Assembly (NCBI GenBank): GCA_029891385.1
Contig: CM057233.1
Span: 32,222,540-32,286,539 of the forward strand
Length of the DNA: 64,000 nt
Source: Erythroxylum novogranatense
Taxonomy: Eukaryota; Streptophyta; Magnoliopsida; Malpighiales; Erythroxylaceae
Direction: 5' to 3'
Below are positions 1 through 10,688 of this stretch, one piece after another (the first letter of the stretch is position 1; each line of letters opens with the position of its first letter). A program made the position numbers and the translations under genes. A model generated the notes under the pieces. It was not told the origin of the DNA. It ran no database searches and worked only from the letters and a program-made list of their open reading frames with translations.

Positions 1-407
1 AGTTACCACTAGCGTCAGACCTATACGATATAGAGTTGAATTCTCCACATAAAATCCAAGGCTATCAGATGTTTATACTGAGAGTTAATAAATTAAACTA
101 TAATACTGCTCATTGGAGTCTAAAATTCTAAAATAGATGATGGATGAGATGATATCAGTGTTGTCATGTAAAAAAGATATTTATGCAATATCTGTTTAGA
201 GGAATGAGGGAGCTTGACTAAGAATATGATGTGAATGGATTATAAGCATCTGCCAACCAAAAACCAAGTTTAACTTACTAACATTGTCTAGTTTTATTTT
301 ATTTTCTAGTAATCCTACAATTAGAGGCCTTTCCCTCTAAACAAAATCCCTTAAAGTAGTTTATTTTTTAGGTCAATTTAAACCTTAGACATTCCAAACA
401 ATAATTG
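1..407 (-). pseudogene. LINE (L1-type) ORF2 endonuclease remnant, left part
   Basis: Read on the minus strand, the bases just left of the solo LTR encode IIVWNV, a stop, GLN, then KQTTLRDFV and REGL. This resembles the start of the exonuclease/endonuclease/phosphatase domain of plant L1 ORF2 (usually a W-N-x-R-G-L-N start followed by K-Q--L). The endonuclease would nick target DNA for target-primed reverse transcription. The reading is full of stops, so it is a dead copy. It is continuous with 2550-2851 once the solo LTR is removed, and it runs off the left edge. Beyond about 250 bp from the LTR the match becomes too weak to follow. Confidence 0.5.
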
Positions 408-2544
408 TGTAACATCCTATCACCGATGAGAAGGGTAAATTAGTATTTCGGGACGAGTTATGAGTGAGTAAACTGGTCTCGGTATGTTCATGCATAATAT
501 GGCCTCCATATATGCATAAATTGTAATTTTTGTAAATGCACATTATTGTACATGCATTCCTGATATTTCCCGGCATATGTGTTTATTGTGGAAAAATATG
601 AATTGGTGCTTGAACATGAAATTGAAGTGGATTTTTGTGTGTTTTACATTTTTGTGGAAATTTAGAAATTTTTCTGGAAATTTTTTGAGATACCTTTCCG
701 GACCGGAAAAATTGACAAGTAATGATCGATTGGATTTCAAGCCTTCGAAAATGACTTTCAATGGCACTGAAAAATTTGATATATTTTTTGAGGAATTATG
801 AACATTGAGCCATTGGAATTTGAAGTGGAAATTAGATTGTATTTGGAGAAAGACCTAAAACAAGTTTTAAACCAGGACAAGTGGCAAGTGACACATGTCA
901 CTTGCCTATTTTCTCATTTTTTTTATATAAATATCTAGAGCTTGGCAAGCTTCCACGATATTCTAAGTAGGAAAGAGTTAAAACTTGTTTTAATTGCAAA
1001 CTTTCTCTTCTCACCCGTAGCTTCCATTCTCCTCTCCTTCTTCTTTGGTTTTCTCCTCCTTCTTTGAAATTGCTACTCTCCTCATCTACCTAAAGTGCTT
1101 CCTTATCATATATCCAAGCCTAAGCCTCCTACACCCCTTGAAAATGGTGATTTTTGTATAAGTAAAGTGAGGTGAAGGAATTGGTGTTGGTTGGAGGGAT
1201 TTGAAGAATTTAAAGCTTGTAACTTGTTTAAGAGGCACAGTTGGAACGTCATCCCACGAACGTTGCCGAGACTTTTCGGCATTAGCTCAGAAGCTATTTG
1301 GTGAGTAACCTAGATGGTTCCTCGATTAGTAAGTGTTTATAATTCTGAACGTATAACTCTATGGAGAATAATGGTGGGACGATTGCGTTTGTTTATGATT
1401 AGATTCCGGACAAGAGGTCCGATGTATTGGAAGAGTATGACATAGAAGTATTATTTGTCTGAGAATTTGAGACCTTCGTGTTTCCATCGTGATTGTGATT
1501 ATATTGTGAATAGTTGTGAAATAATTGTTTGAATGTAATAATTGGGGTTCGATTGTGATGTGGTAAATTGTGATATGGGAATTGGTTGTGATACAGTTAC
1601 TGCCTATTTGTAACATGTGGATAATTGTGATGTATTTACTGTTAAATTGGGATATATGCAGTTCATACATGAATGCATGTTCGATTAATGAGAGTTGTGA
1701 CCGGAGCAGCCATTGAGAGCTAAAAGCTCAACGTATTTAGGCCTCGAGCCCACAGTGATTCAGAGCCTATGGCTCAATGATTAATGCGCCCATATTGGGA
1801 CAGTTCAGAGCCTCAGGCTCACCGATTAATGCACCCATATTGGGACAGTTTAGGCGTTTGCTCACAACACCGTAATAAATTGAAAAAGGGTCTCATGCGC
1901 ATTACATATGTATTGGATTGTTTTTCTTTGATTGAGTGAAAGGAAAAATGCCTTATGCAATTGTGACATGCTTGAATGGGTTATGAATTCATTTGGTTAT
2001 GTATGTAGAATAGAACGAAATGTATAAATGGATTGTGCTTAAGTGAAATTGTGAAATGTGATCGAATATGTAACAATGTGAATATATGTTATGTGAAATG
2101 TTGTATTGCATGAATTGAGTGAACCATCGATGATGGTTTCTCATTTGAGTTCATAAAACTCACCCAAAATTTGCAATTATTTTCGGGACTCGAGAAGAAT
2201 ACCTGTTAGGCAGCAGGCGTATGGCATCTCTGGTTAGTGAGAAAAGGGTCGGGATGGGTTAGCGTCTGCATTAGTGTATTTTTATTTTCTGAATTAATGA
2301 GTAGGTCAATTTGTAAAGTCCACAAACTGAAATAACTTTGTTTTTATAAAAAGGACCCTCGTGGCCAATGTACTTATTAATGATTGTATGTTTATTGTCT
2401 TCCGCATTGTGCATGTTTGCGTTTCAAAAAAAAAGTTTTATATTGAGTTTTAACTGAGTGATGTAGCACGCCACCCTCACAGGGCACGGACTCGGATATC
2501 ACCGTCGATGTCGGGTTTGGGTCATGCGAGAGTGGGGTGTTACA
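408..2544 (+). mobile_element. Solo LTR, Ty3/gypsy type, 2.1 kb
   Basis: The segment starts TGTAACATCC and ends GGTGTTACA, so its ends are short inverted repeats of the TG...CA kind typical of plant gypsy LTRs. Both sides carry the same 5-bp target duplication, AATTG (403-407 and 2545-2549). No primer-binding site, polypurine tract or coding region lies inside. The simplest origin is LTR-LTR recombination that removed the internal region. It sits inside a LINE remnant. Strand is arbitrary, following the TGTAAC start. Lineage is not certain; length and ends fit a chromovirus. Confidence 0.9.
1759..1848 (+). repeat. 45-bp direct repeat inside the solo LTR
   Basis: Two adjacent copies of a 45-bp unit start at 1759 and 1804. 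Each begins TTCAGAGCCT and ends near ATATTGGGACAG, with about five differences. Such short tandem units are common in the U3 part of LTRs. No function is visible. Confidence 0.8.
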
Positions 2545-2549
2545 AATTG

Positions 2550-2851
2550 ACATATTAAAGAGTTTTGTTTTTGGTGCCTTTGTTTTTACTCCATTGAGAT
2601 CTATGCCTTTCAATGTTTGGAATTATACATTCTACTCTTCATTGGCTATTCCAACTTTTTGGGCTTACAATTTGCAAGGTGAAAAACTAGGTGTTTTAGG
2701 ACTATTTTGAGGAATTAGTAAGGTGCTCATGGTTTGTTCACTGGAGAAATCCCCACTTTCAGCTAGACTAACAATAGGATATGGAGTATGTTCAAAAGAA
2801 GCCTCCTTCTCTGCATCATGTGAAATTTTGATGGATTTATTCACTACAATG
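2550..2851 (-). pseudogene. LINE remnant, right part (upstream of endonuclease)
   Basis: On the minus strand this reads into the endonuclease start at 1-407. It includes a lysine-rich linker (NGVKTKAPKTKLFNMS) directly before the IIVWNV start, the arrangement seen where plant L1 coding sequence enters the endonuclease. Upstream codons are open for about 60 residues (serine and proline rich). The solo LTR at 408-2544 interrupts it. The Athila-like LTR beginning at 2852 marks its other end. Confidence 0.5.
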
Positions 2852-3640
2852 TGATAGGTGTAGATTGTATCGTGTTTTTGTGGGTAGTTTAGTGTGTATT
2901 TAGTTATTAATTTGATTGTTTAGTGCATGTTTAGGTTAGAATTGTCTTAGTTAGTAAATAATTATTTTTAAGTGCTTTGTGGGTTAGAACATGATGTTGA
3001 GCTTCAATTTTATATTTATGAGGTGCCTTGATGTGTTTGATAATGTTTCAAGGCAATTGGAGGAGATTCAGAGAACACCCAAGAAATAACCCAGGGCCAC
3101 AAGTAAAAGCAAGGAGCCATGAATATGGGGAATATTCCAAGATCATGACAAAAACTAGTATAGGGAGCCACGATTGTGTCATTGTGGGTCACGATCATGA
3201 CAGAAGCAAAAACTTCCAACATTTTTTACTAAAGTTTTTTAGGGATTTTTTGGACTGTTCGGGTCTGAAAAAGACCCTAGGGTACCTTAATTGGAAATAC
3301 TATATAAGACATAAGGATGTAAAAGGGAGCTTCGACATTCTACCACTTTTGGAAAGCTCAAAAGAGAGAGAAAAGAAGAGAGAGGAAAGAAGAGATGGAG
3401 AAGAAGAAGAGAACGAAGAAACAGGTCCCGATGCTGCTGCTTCCCGAATTATGTGGTCTTCCGATGCTATTTCCTTCCTAGATTTTTTGATCCAAGTTCG
3501 ATTTTGTTTCCATTTCATTTTTTTTTCATTTAATTTATAAGATTGAAATGGATTGTATGATGATGGGTTTTGGATTGTTGATGATGTTCTAACTCTTCCT
3601 TTCAGATTTTACTTTAATTTAATGTTAATATAGTAGATTT
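2852..3640 (+). mobile_element. Athila-like LTR (copy A), first part
   Basis: Starts TGATAGGTGTAGATTG, as does a second copy at 29719, and the two stay alignable throughout. Athila-lineage LTRs usually start TGATAGG. A TATA-like stretch (CTATATAAG) lies near 3300. The LTR is cut at 3640 by the SIRE-type copia insertion and resumes at 26399 after the duplicated target GATTT. Joined, copy A would be about 1.46 kb, the same as copy B (1455 bp). Confidence 0.8.
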
Positions 3641-4818
3641 TGTTAAGTCAAGTGGACTTCACTTTTATTAATTTTGGTGACAATCAAATAATAATAATCT
3701 TAGAAATATATTAACAGTTTTGATAAGCTTGTTAAGTGCACAGAAAAATGTAAGTAACACTTAGTCATCCCAAACGATACGTCAGCAACAAACGATACAC
3801 GTCATCACAAACGAAGTGAAACAACAAATGAATTGCAAACAATAAACGAAGAAAATAACAGACGAAGTGCAAATAATAGACGAAGCAAACAACAGAAGAA
3901 GCACAAATAATAGACAAAGCACAAACAACAGATGAAGAGTAAATAACATACAGTGCAAATAACAGACAAAGCACAAATAACAGACGAAACGCAAACAACA
4001 AACGAAGCAAACAACAGACGAAGCGCAAACAACAGACAAAGTAAATAACAGATGAAGCGCAAAAATAATAGACGAAGCGGAAACAACAGACGAAGCAACA
4101 ATATTAAACGATACAAAAAGGAAGATACTTTAGAACATCAGACAGTTAGTTAGTTGGAGTCAGTTACAGAACTCAACTAAATAACCATCTCTTGAAGATT
4201 CAAGAAGTAGTTTTCAAGAAGACAGTGGAGACTTAGGCTATAAATACTAGTCCTAGTCGAAGACTAAAACAATTTTTTTTTTTTACAAGAGAGAAAACCG
4301 TGATTGTACAATATTTAGAGTCAATTTTGCACTCAAAGTGCAAAATAAGAGAGAGAATCCTATTATAACGTAAAGCTCAAGATATTTTTCTTAGAGAGAG
4401 AAAGAAAAGGTTGTAGTCTGGAGATGCTAAGATAGCAGAAAGAATACTTTGTCAAAGAGACCTAAAGAGGCTCAGGAATTGAAGAAAGAATACTTGTAAA
4501 AGTTGAAAAGTATAGTGAAATCTCAGACAAACTCTGAGGATTGGATATAGCCTAAGGTTTAGGGTGAACAAGTATAAAATCGTGGTGTCTATTCTCTAAC
4601 TCACATACTTTAATTTTCTTATTGTTAGATGAGTAGATAAAGTTATGTGTGATTTCAATACTTATCAATTTTTAGAAAGTGTTTTTGGTATTCATTTTAT
4701 AGTTGTAAAGATATTCAAGAAATCTCATCAATTTCAAAATGATTACACAATTCAACCCCTCTTCTTGTGTATTTTGTATACTTTACATTATTCCTATATT
4801 AATAAGTGATTTACTTCA
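3641..4818 (+). repeat. 5' LTR of the SIRE-type copia element
   Basis: 1178 bp, TGTTAAGTCA at the start and TTACTTCA at the end, directly followed by the primer-binding site. It contains a minisatellite (about 3764-4110) and a TATA box, TATAAATA, at 4239-4246, followed by the presumed R/U5 part. The matching TATA box of the 3' LTR is at 23674-23681. Confidence 0.92.
3764..4110 (+). repeat. Minisatellite in the U3 of the SIRE-type 5' LTR
   Basis: Roughly twenty imperfect copies of a 14-20 bp unit of the form ACAGACGAAGCGCAAACA. It lies upstream of the LTR TATA box, so it is in the promoter/enhancer part. The same array in the 3' LTR (23268-23545) is shorter by about 65 bp. Minus-strand reading frames through it give long C/L/F-rich peptides that are only repeat translation. 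Confidence 0.9.
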
Positions 4819-4820
4819 GT

Positions 4821-4832
4821 TGGTATCAGAGC
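4821..4832 (+). other. Primer-binding site of the SIRE-type element
   Basis: TGGTATCAGAGC lies two bases after the 5' LTR and is complementary to the 3' end of plant initiator Met tRNA, the usual primer of copia elements. Confidence 0.93.
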
Positions 4833-4875
4833 TCGGTTTTCAAGAACCACCTTTACAAAGTGAGGACAAAGATCC

Positions 4876-6277
4876 ATGACTGAATCATATATTTTTATAG
4901 CTGAAGGTGCCTCGATCACAAGACCTCCTGCTTTTAATGGTGAGGACTATCATTATTGGACGGACAGGATGCGACTCTTTATAGAATCCACATATATTGA
5001 TTTTTGGGATATCATCGAGAATGGACTATACACACCAACAGACGATGAAAGCAATATCATTTCTCGTAACAAATGGTCAGCTGATTAGAAAACTTGATTT
5101 TAATTAAACTCAAAGGCCAAGTTCTTTCCTAAGCAGAAGTGAATATGATAAGGTTCATGGATGCAAAAATGCAAAGGAAATGTGGGACACATTATCCATC
5201 GCACATGAAGGCACAAATCAAGTAAAAGAGTCCAAGATCAACATACTTGTACATCAATATGAGCTATTCAAGATGAAAGATAATGAGTCTATTGATCAGA
5301 TGTTTGGATGATTTCAAACTATCGTTAATGGACTTAAAGCTCTTGGGAGAATCTACGATAATCAAGATCAAGTTAGAAAGATTGTCATGAGTCTTCCTAA
5401 AAGATGGAGACCTAAAGTTTCAACAATACAAGAAGTCAAGGAATTAAGCGTGTTGAAGCTAGATGAATTGCATGGTTCTTTAAAGATACATAAAGTAAAG
5501 CTTGATGCAAAAGATAAACCTAGAAGAGACAAATCCATAGCATTAAAGGCTGATCAGAAGAATCAAAAGAACAGAGAAGTAGAATTACATCTTCAAAAGT
5601 TTTAAAGATTGAAGCAATCAAGAATGAAGATGTCAGTGAATCTGATCAAGAGTCAATTGAAGAAGATGATGAACTATCCTTCATTTCAAAAAAGATTAGA
5701 AAGATGTGGAAAAAGAAAACTAAAGAAAACAAAAAAAGGCATGATGGCAATTTGGGAAGATTTGGATTCATCCGAATCTAATTCAAACTCAGAAGCATCA
5801 GTACAAGCAAATATATGCTTAGTAGCTGAGAAGGAATGCGACTATAAGGTAACTTCTAATTCTAATGAACTGCAAGAAGCATATTTAGAATTGTTAGAAG
5901 ATTCATATGCTATATTAAAACAATATAAGGCTTTAAAAAGGAAATTTGTTGAAAACGTGAAGAACACGGAAGTGTTGGAAAAAGAAAACGCCTGCCTTAA
6001 GAAACAAGTAGACGATATGAAAAAGAAAGTAGCTGTAGATAAATCTGAAAAAATTAGTTAATTGAAACAAAGGATTAATAGTCTTTCAACAGATATATCA
6101 ACATTTATTGAAAATTCAAAAAAGATGAATGATATGATTGGAAAATATAGACACCCGAATGATAAGAGTGGTTTAGGGTTCACTAATAGCAAAGTTCGTT
6201 ATGATATGAGTTATGTTCCTAATAGGAAGCAAAAGAAACTATTTTCTTATTATTATTCAAAGAATAATTGCGACTAA
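4876..6277 (+). pseudogene. gag of the SIRE-type element (broken)
   Basis: Encodes the structural capsid-type protein of the element. From the ATG at 4876 the reading gives the gag start (RPPAFNGEDYHYWTDRMRLF), then a UBN2/gag-type helical region around 5130-5500 (MWDTLS, ESKINILVHQYELF, IVMSLPKRW). After this comes an acidic/serine segment (about 5760-5800) and a coiled coil rich in K/E/L (5870-6061). Several stops and frame changes (about 5086, 5309, 5604, 6059) break it. The CCHC zinc knuckle expected before the acidic segment is not visible, so a short deletion is likely near 5600. It is followed directly by the protease remnant. Confidence 0.85.
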
Positions 6278-6647
6278 ACCCAAAGGACCCAACAAAATAT
6301 GGGTGCCTAAGAAAGACATAATACATCTTGCAGATCTCCCTTCTTGGAAAAAGCAACCAGCACCAATGGTACTTGGACAGTGGATGCTCGCGACACATGA
6401 CGGGAAAAAGCTCCATATTCCTAGACATCCAAAATAGGCAAGGAGGATCAGTAACTTTTGGAGACAACCAATAAGGAAAAATAGTTGGAATCGACAAAAT
6501 TGGTAAAGATTCATTTGCATCTATTGATAATGTTCTGTTAGTTGAAGGTTTAAAACATAATCTGATTAGTGTAAGTCAATTATGTGATTCTGGCTTTGAA
6601 GTAAATCAAAATTCTTGTGTAGTTAAAAACAAGGACGGTTCCATATT
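6213..6647 (+). pseudogene. Protease region of the SIRE-type element (broken)
   Basis: The linker GPNKIWVPK and the later VEGLKHNLISVSQLCDSGFEV are standard for SIRE-type polyproteins. The aspartic protease active-site stretch expected between them is scrambled by frameshifts around 6376-6430, where HDGKKLH corresponds to the usual H-M-T-G-x-K. The coding line stops at 6647, where the Tekay-type element inserted, and continues at 18463 after the duplicated ATATT. Confidence 0.75.
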
Positions 6648-7205
6648 TGCTGGAACCCCTCCCCGGTGAGTCGCGTGCCCGACGTCCTACGTGACATCTG
6701 GACGCGCATCTCACAAGGGAGGGATTCCTCACCACGAAAGAAACCTCAAATTGAACTGAATTTAACGTCATCCGAACCAAATTTACTAATTTTACCCTAA
6801 TTTTTCTTCTAATAAAAATTAATCTGCTTAGGGCCCATAACTAAATCCGAATTCTTAACTAAAATGGAATTCCATATCTCTCGGTTACATAGAATCAGAA
6901 ATCGCCTCAATCCGATCTTTATAGATCACAAAATCGCCCAATAACGGAATTAGATCCAAATCCGTCACGTACTTAATTCCTTTTAATAATCTCCGTAAAA
7001 TCCGACCAAATCCCGACACTCTCATTTTACCAAAAAGGGGTATAAATTTTTTTATGAAAATTTCGGTTCGAAAATTGTTCAAATCGGAGGTCAAACGGAG
7101 GAAGAACGAAGAAAATAAAGAAAATGACTTTATTTATAATTTTAGAAAATTCAGAAATAATTAAAAAAAAATTAAAATAAAAAAAATTAAAATTGTTTTT
7201 TTGTT

Positions 7206-7294
7206 CCTCGCTAGTGCGAGGACTCGCACTAGCGAGGAGCAAAAGGAGCTTTGCTCCTCGCTAGTGCGAGGAGACTCGCACTAGTGAGGAGCAA
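7206..7294. repeat. Two tandem hairpins in the Tekay-type LTR
   Basis: First hairpin: 15-bp perfect stem (7206-7220 with 7223-7237) and a 2-base loop. Second: 20-bp arms (7251-7270 with 7275-7294), one mismatch, 4-base loop. Both are built from CTCGCTAGTGCGAG and its complement. The other LTR has a decayed version at about 15538-15632. Confidence 0.9.
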
Positions 7295-9596
7295 AGTTAA
7301 TTTTAATTGTAATTTTAATTTTAATTTTTTTTTTTTTTGAAAATCTGAAATAACCCTTTAAATTTTAAATAAATCTAACTTTTCATCCCAAAATCGAAAC
7401 TTCGCAAACTTGGTGTCATTTGAAAGATAAAAGAAATTTCTACAACTTCCTAGAAGAATTTAAAAACTAATTTGGTCATTAAGGCAGCTTATAAATTGCT
7501 TCAAAGGCTCGCTATTTACACCGATTTTTCCTACCCAATGCTAAAACTTGAAAATTAATATCTTTTAGCACACAAGTCGAAAAATGACACATTATATCTC
7601 GTTAGAAAGATGAAAAGAAGGTCTAGAAGTTTCATGAATAGAACAAAAATCAATTTAATCCTTAAAGAGGGTAAAAACACACTCAAAGTTTCAGCCTAAA
7701 AACTAACCAATGAAACAGTAACTTTGCTTATATAAACAGTAACTGTCAACTTCCAAAGCTCATAACTTTTGATTCCTAACTCCAATAACTGCAAATCATA
7801 GCTCGTTTTAAAGATAGAAAGGTAATCTACATCTTTCGTGAAGAACACAAAACCCAGATCAGTCTCTAATTGGACGAAAAAGCCCTCCAAAGCTGCTGCA
7901 AAATTTCAGTGATTCTAACAGCAGCTGAAACATTTCCATTCTCATAACTCTTTCATCCTAAGTCCAATTGAGACATATTATATGTCGTTGGAAAGCTCTA
8001 ATCATTCTCTACATTCTTCAAGAAGACCATCCAAACCAATTCAAGCTTTAATCCACTCTAAATTGAATGGAAGTTGCTGCCCAATTTCTGGAAAATTGGA
8101 CAGCACCTCCCTAATTACATCTATCCCAAATTTCTTCAATCAAACACACAACCTGCATAAAAACTCAATATCTCAAGGCAGCAACACACTCCTAGGATTC
8201 TACATATTTCTCAAATCATCAAGCATTTCCACTTTTAAACATCTACTCAATTCCAAACCATAAAATCTTACAATCCCATTCTTTTCTTTTGTCATTATAA
8301 CCATACAACAATACTTTTACAAGAAACAAACACAAGATATATTTCAAATCCAAAATTCTCACAAACATGTGGAATTGAATTCATACAAGGCTTTAGAGGG
8401 CATTTTGACCCGATTACATCAAAAGTAGTAAAAGTACATAAAAGTCCAAATGCAATCTAAAGCCTATTTTCTCAAAACATAACTTCAAATACAACTTTAA
8501 AACAAAACAGATCGGAGTTGCCTCAATCCGATCACGGTGACTCGATTCTCGCTCGACACCTGTGGAGGAAAAAGGGGGTGAGCTCGACGGCTCCGTGGGT
8601 AATAACTTAATAAACGAGAAACAAGCAGAAACCGTTATTCTTTTTTTTTTCATCTTCAAACAATATCACATAAAAGAAAACATTAAAAGTTTCAAATCTT
8701 TTCGTCGAATGCATCATATCAACAGTTTACAAATAGCACATATCACAAAACGATCTAACTTTTCATAAGATCACAAACAAGATGGTTGGTGGATCCGAAA
8801 GAGCTAACGACACATTCAGCGTGGCAATTATGTGAAGTCGTGACGAATAGAGTCATAAGAGGAACTCCACGGCCACTAGCAGGCAAAGCGAGAGAAGCCT
8901 ATAATGAGGCAGTGCACCGACTCAAACTGGACCACCACAAACCCAAAGTAAACATATAGTTCACACAATTCAAGAAAGATTGCCTCTACTGGCATATACA
9001 AATTCATTTTCACGTAAATACCAAAACAACGATCTTTCCGAAATCACAATTTCTTATTGTTTTCACTTAACAAATCATTGAACCAACCATTCCAACATAA
9101 ATTCATAAACAAGAATATCACATATAAATTCAATACATCATCAAGCGTAATTCTTACAAACTTTCCAAGTCATTTTAACACCTTAATTAGCATTTATTAT
9201 AAAGACGGTAATATACTTATCAACTCAGTTATTAAAGAATTACCCACCTTGAATTCCTTTAGCTTAGGATTGATCCAAAGGCCTTGCTTCTTCCTCCAAA
9301 TGCCTCAATTCACCTTCATTAAGCATGAATATCCCATCAGAACATAGGATATCAAAATCTGACAATTTTACGGATACGAAGGCATGGAATTTTACCTATC
9401 TAACCTTACCCATAACTTTTCTAGGCTCTTAAAACTAAAACCTACCTAAAATACCCAAAAATTTCGAATTTCCCTTACCTTAGAAGATGACCCACGAAAT
9501 TCTCTTTGCTTCTATGAAGATTAAACTCCTTCTTTCCAATTCCTTCTTGAATGAAACTCTTCCACCTTCCTTTCTAAAGCAACCTAAACCAAAGCT

Positions 9597-9597
9597 C

Positions 9598-9628
<31 letters not shown>

Positions 9629-9632
9629 TTCA
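9597..9632 (+). repeat. CTT microsatellite in LTR
   Basis: An imperfect (CTT)n run; the matching place in the other LTR (near 17930-17965) has a shorter, interrupted run. Confidence 0.9.
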
Positions 9633-10103
9633 ACCGGTCTCCACTCTTTTCTCTCTAAGTTTCGAAAGTCCCTCTTCTCTTAAGAGTTTCGGTAGTTTTC
9701 TAGAAAACTTAGGATAAATCTTGTGTTTTAACTAAAATCCCATGACCAAACGATGTAGTTTCATCGAAAGCTCTTCTTTTCCTTATCATTTTCATTTCCT
9801 TCTCACTTTCATCGACCTCACTTGCTTCCCATATAATTCATCAATTAATTCCCTCTTTCTTTATTTTAATATCATGCAAATGGGCTAAAAGCCCATCTTG
9901 TTAAACCTTGAGCTTTAAAACCTAAGCAAACTTCCTCATTTATTCTAACTCCATCTTATTCTTTTTAATTCTACCAACTTATTAAAACTCTAATTTTAAC
10001 TAAATTCCACCAATTAATTTCTATTAACTAAGTACTAAAACTCCCAAATTATTCTAATTAAAAATAATTAATCAATCTAAACCCCAAAATAACGAAAGCA
10101 TGT

Positions 10104-10688
10104 TTAAAGTGAATTGGGGCCCAACATTTCTCCCCCCCTTAAAAGAATTTCGTCCTCGAAATTCATACCTGAATCACTGAAGAGATGGGGATACTTTTCC
10201 TTCATAGCTTCCAATGGTTCCCACGTGGCTTCTTCCACTGAATGATTCCTCCATAAAACTTTTACCAACTGCACAGTCTTGTTCCGAAGAACCTTTTCTT
10301 TGGTATCCAAGATCTGCACTGGAAGCTCTTCATAACTTAAGTCATCACTCAACTGAACTTCATCAGCTTGAATGATATGGGAGGGGTCTGATCGATATCT
10401 CCTCAGCATAGAAACATGAAAAACATCATGTATCTGAGATAACTCCGGAGGCAAGGCTAACCTGTAAGCCAACGGACCAATTCTTTCCAGAATCTCATAC
10501 GGTCCCACGTACCTCGGACTCAACTTACCCTTTCTGCCGAATCTCAGAATCCCTTTCCACGGAGAAGTCTTAAGAAACACCTTATCGCCGACTTCATACT
10601 CCATCTCTTTCCTATGGGCATCCTCATAGCTCTTCATCCATCCCCGAGCCTTGACTGTCTTAATCAAATTGACCTTATCAACGGTCAT
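10104..10688 (-). pseudogene. Integrase C-terminus with chromodomain-like end (Tekay-type)
   Basis: The 194-residue open frame holds the C-terminal part of a gypsy integrase: a basic stretch (KSYEDAHRKEMEYEVGDKVFLK), then the SH3-like GPY/F module (RYVGPYEILERIG, YRLALPPEL, HDVFHVSMLR). A final segment (LVKVLWRNHSVEEATWEPLEAM) has the W-x(n)-E-A-T-W-E-P pattern of the chromodomain in plant chromoviruses, which is thought to guide insertion to heterochromatin. The stop lies inside the LTR, so the frame overlaps the polypurine tract and LTR edge. The frame is the intact tail of a longer pol whose upstream part is broken; the first Met is internal, not a real start. Confidence 0.9.
10127..10141 (-). 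other. Polypurine tract of the Tekay-type element
   Basis: On the minus strand a purine run (AAGGGGGGGAGAAA) directly abuts the LTR. This is the plus-strand primer site and fixes the element's orientation. Confidence 0.88.

Larger units (their letters stand above)
6648..10126 (-). repeat. 3' LTR of the Tekay-type element (left on the plus strand)
   Basis: Begins six bases into TTTGCTGGAACC and ends CCCAACA at 10126. Adjacent to it, on the internal side, is the complement of a purine tract. It contains tandem hairpins at 7206-7294 and a CTT-rich microsatellite near 9597-9632. Small ORFs in it are matched at the same places in the other LTR and show no protein family, so I do not call genes in it. 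Confidence 0.92.

Noticed and set aside
3764..4110. Regular short repeats with spacer-like intervals, at first sight CRISPR-like.
   Set aside because: Units are directly tandem and degenerate, lie inside a plant LTR upstream of its TATA box, and occur in both LTRs.
3765..4116. Overlapping minus-strand frames with Cys/Leu/Phe-rich, membrane-like peptides (also 23269-23496).
   Set aside because: They are translations of the LTR minisatellite in several frames; no gene start or domain.
7696..7890. 64-residue minus-strand ORF, nearly identical copy at 16023-16217 and a related frame at 56228-56422.
   Set aside because: Lies in the LTRs of one family at the same place; open frame without protein family. 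Conservation of the start (MEGFF) is explained by common LTR descent.
9057..9347. 96-residue ORF, repeated at 17390-17680.
   Set aside because: Inside the paired Tekay-type LTRs; no known domain, no promoter context.
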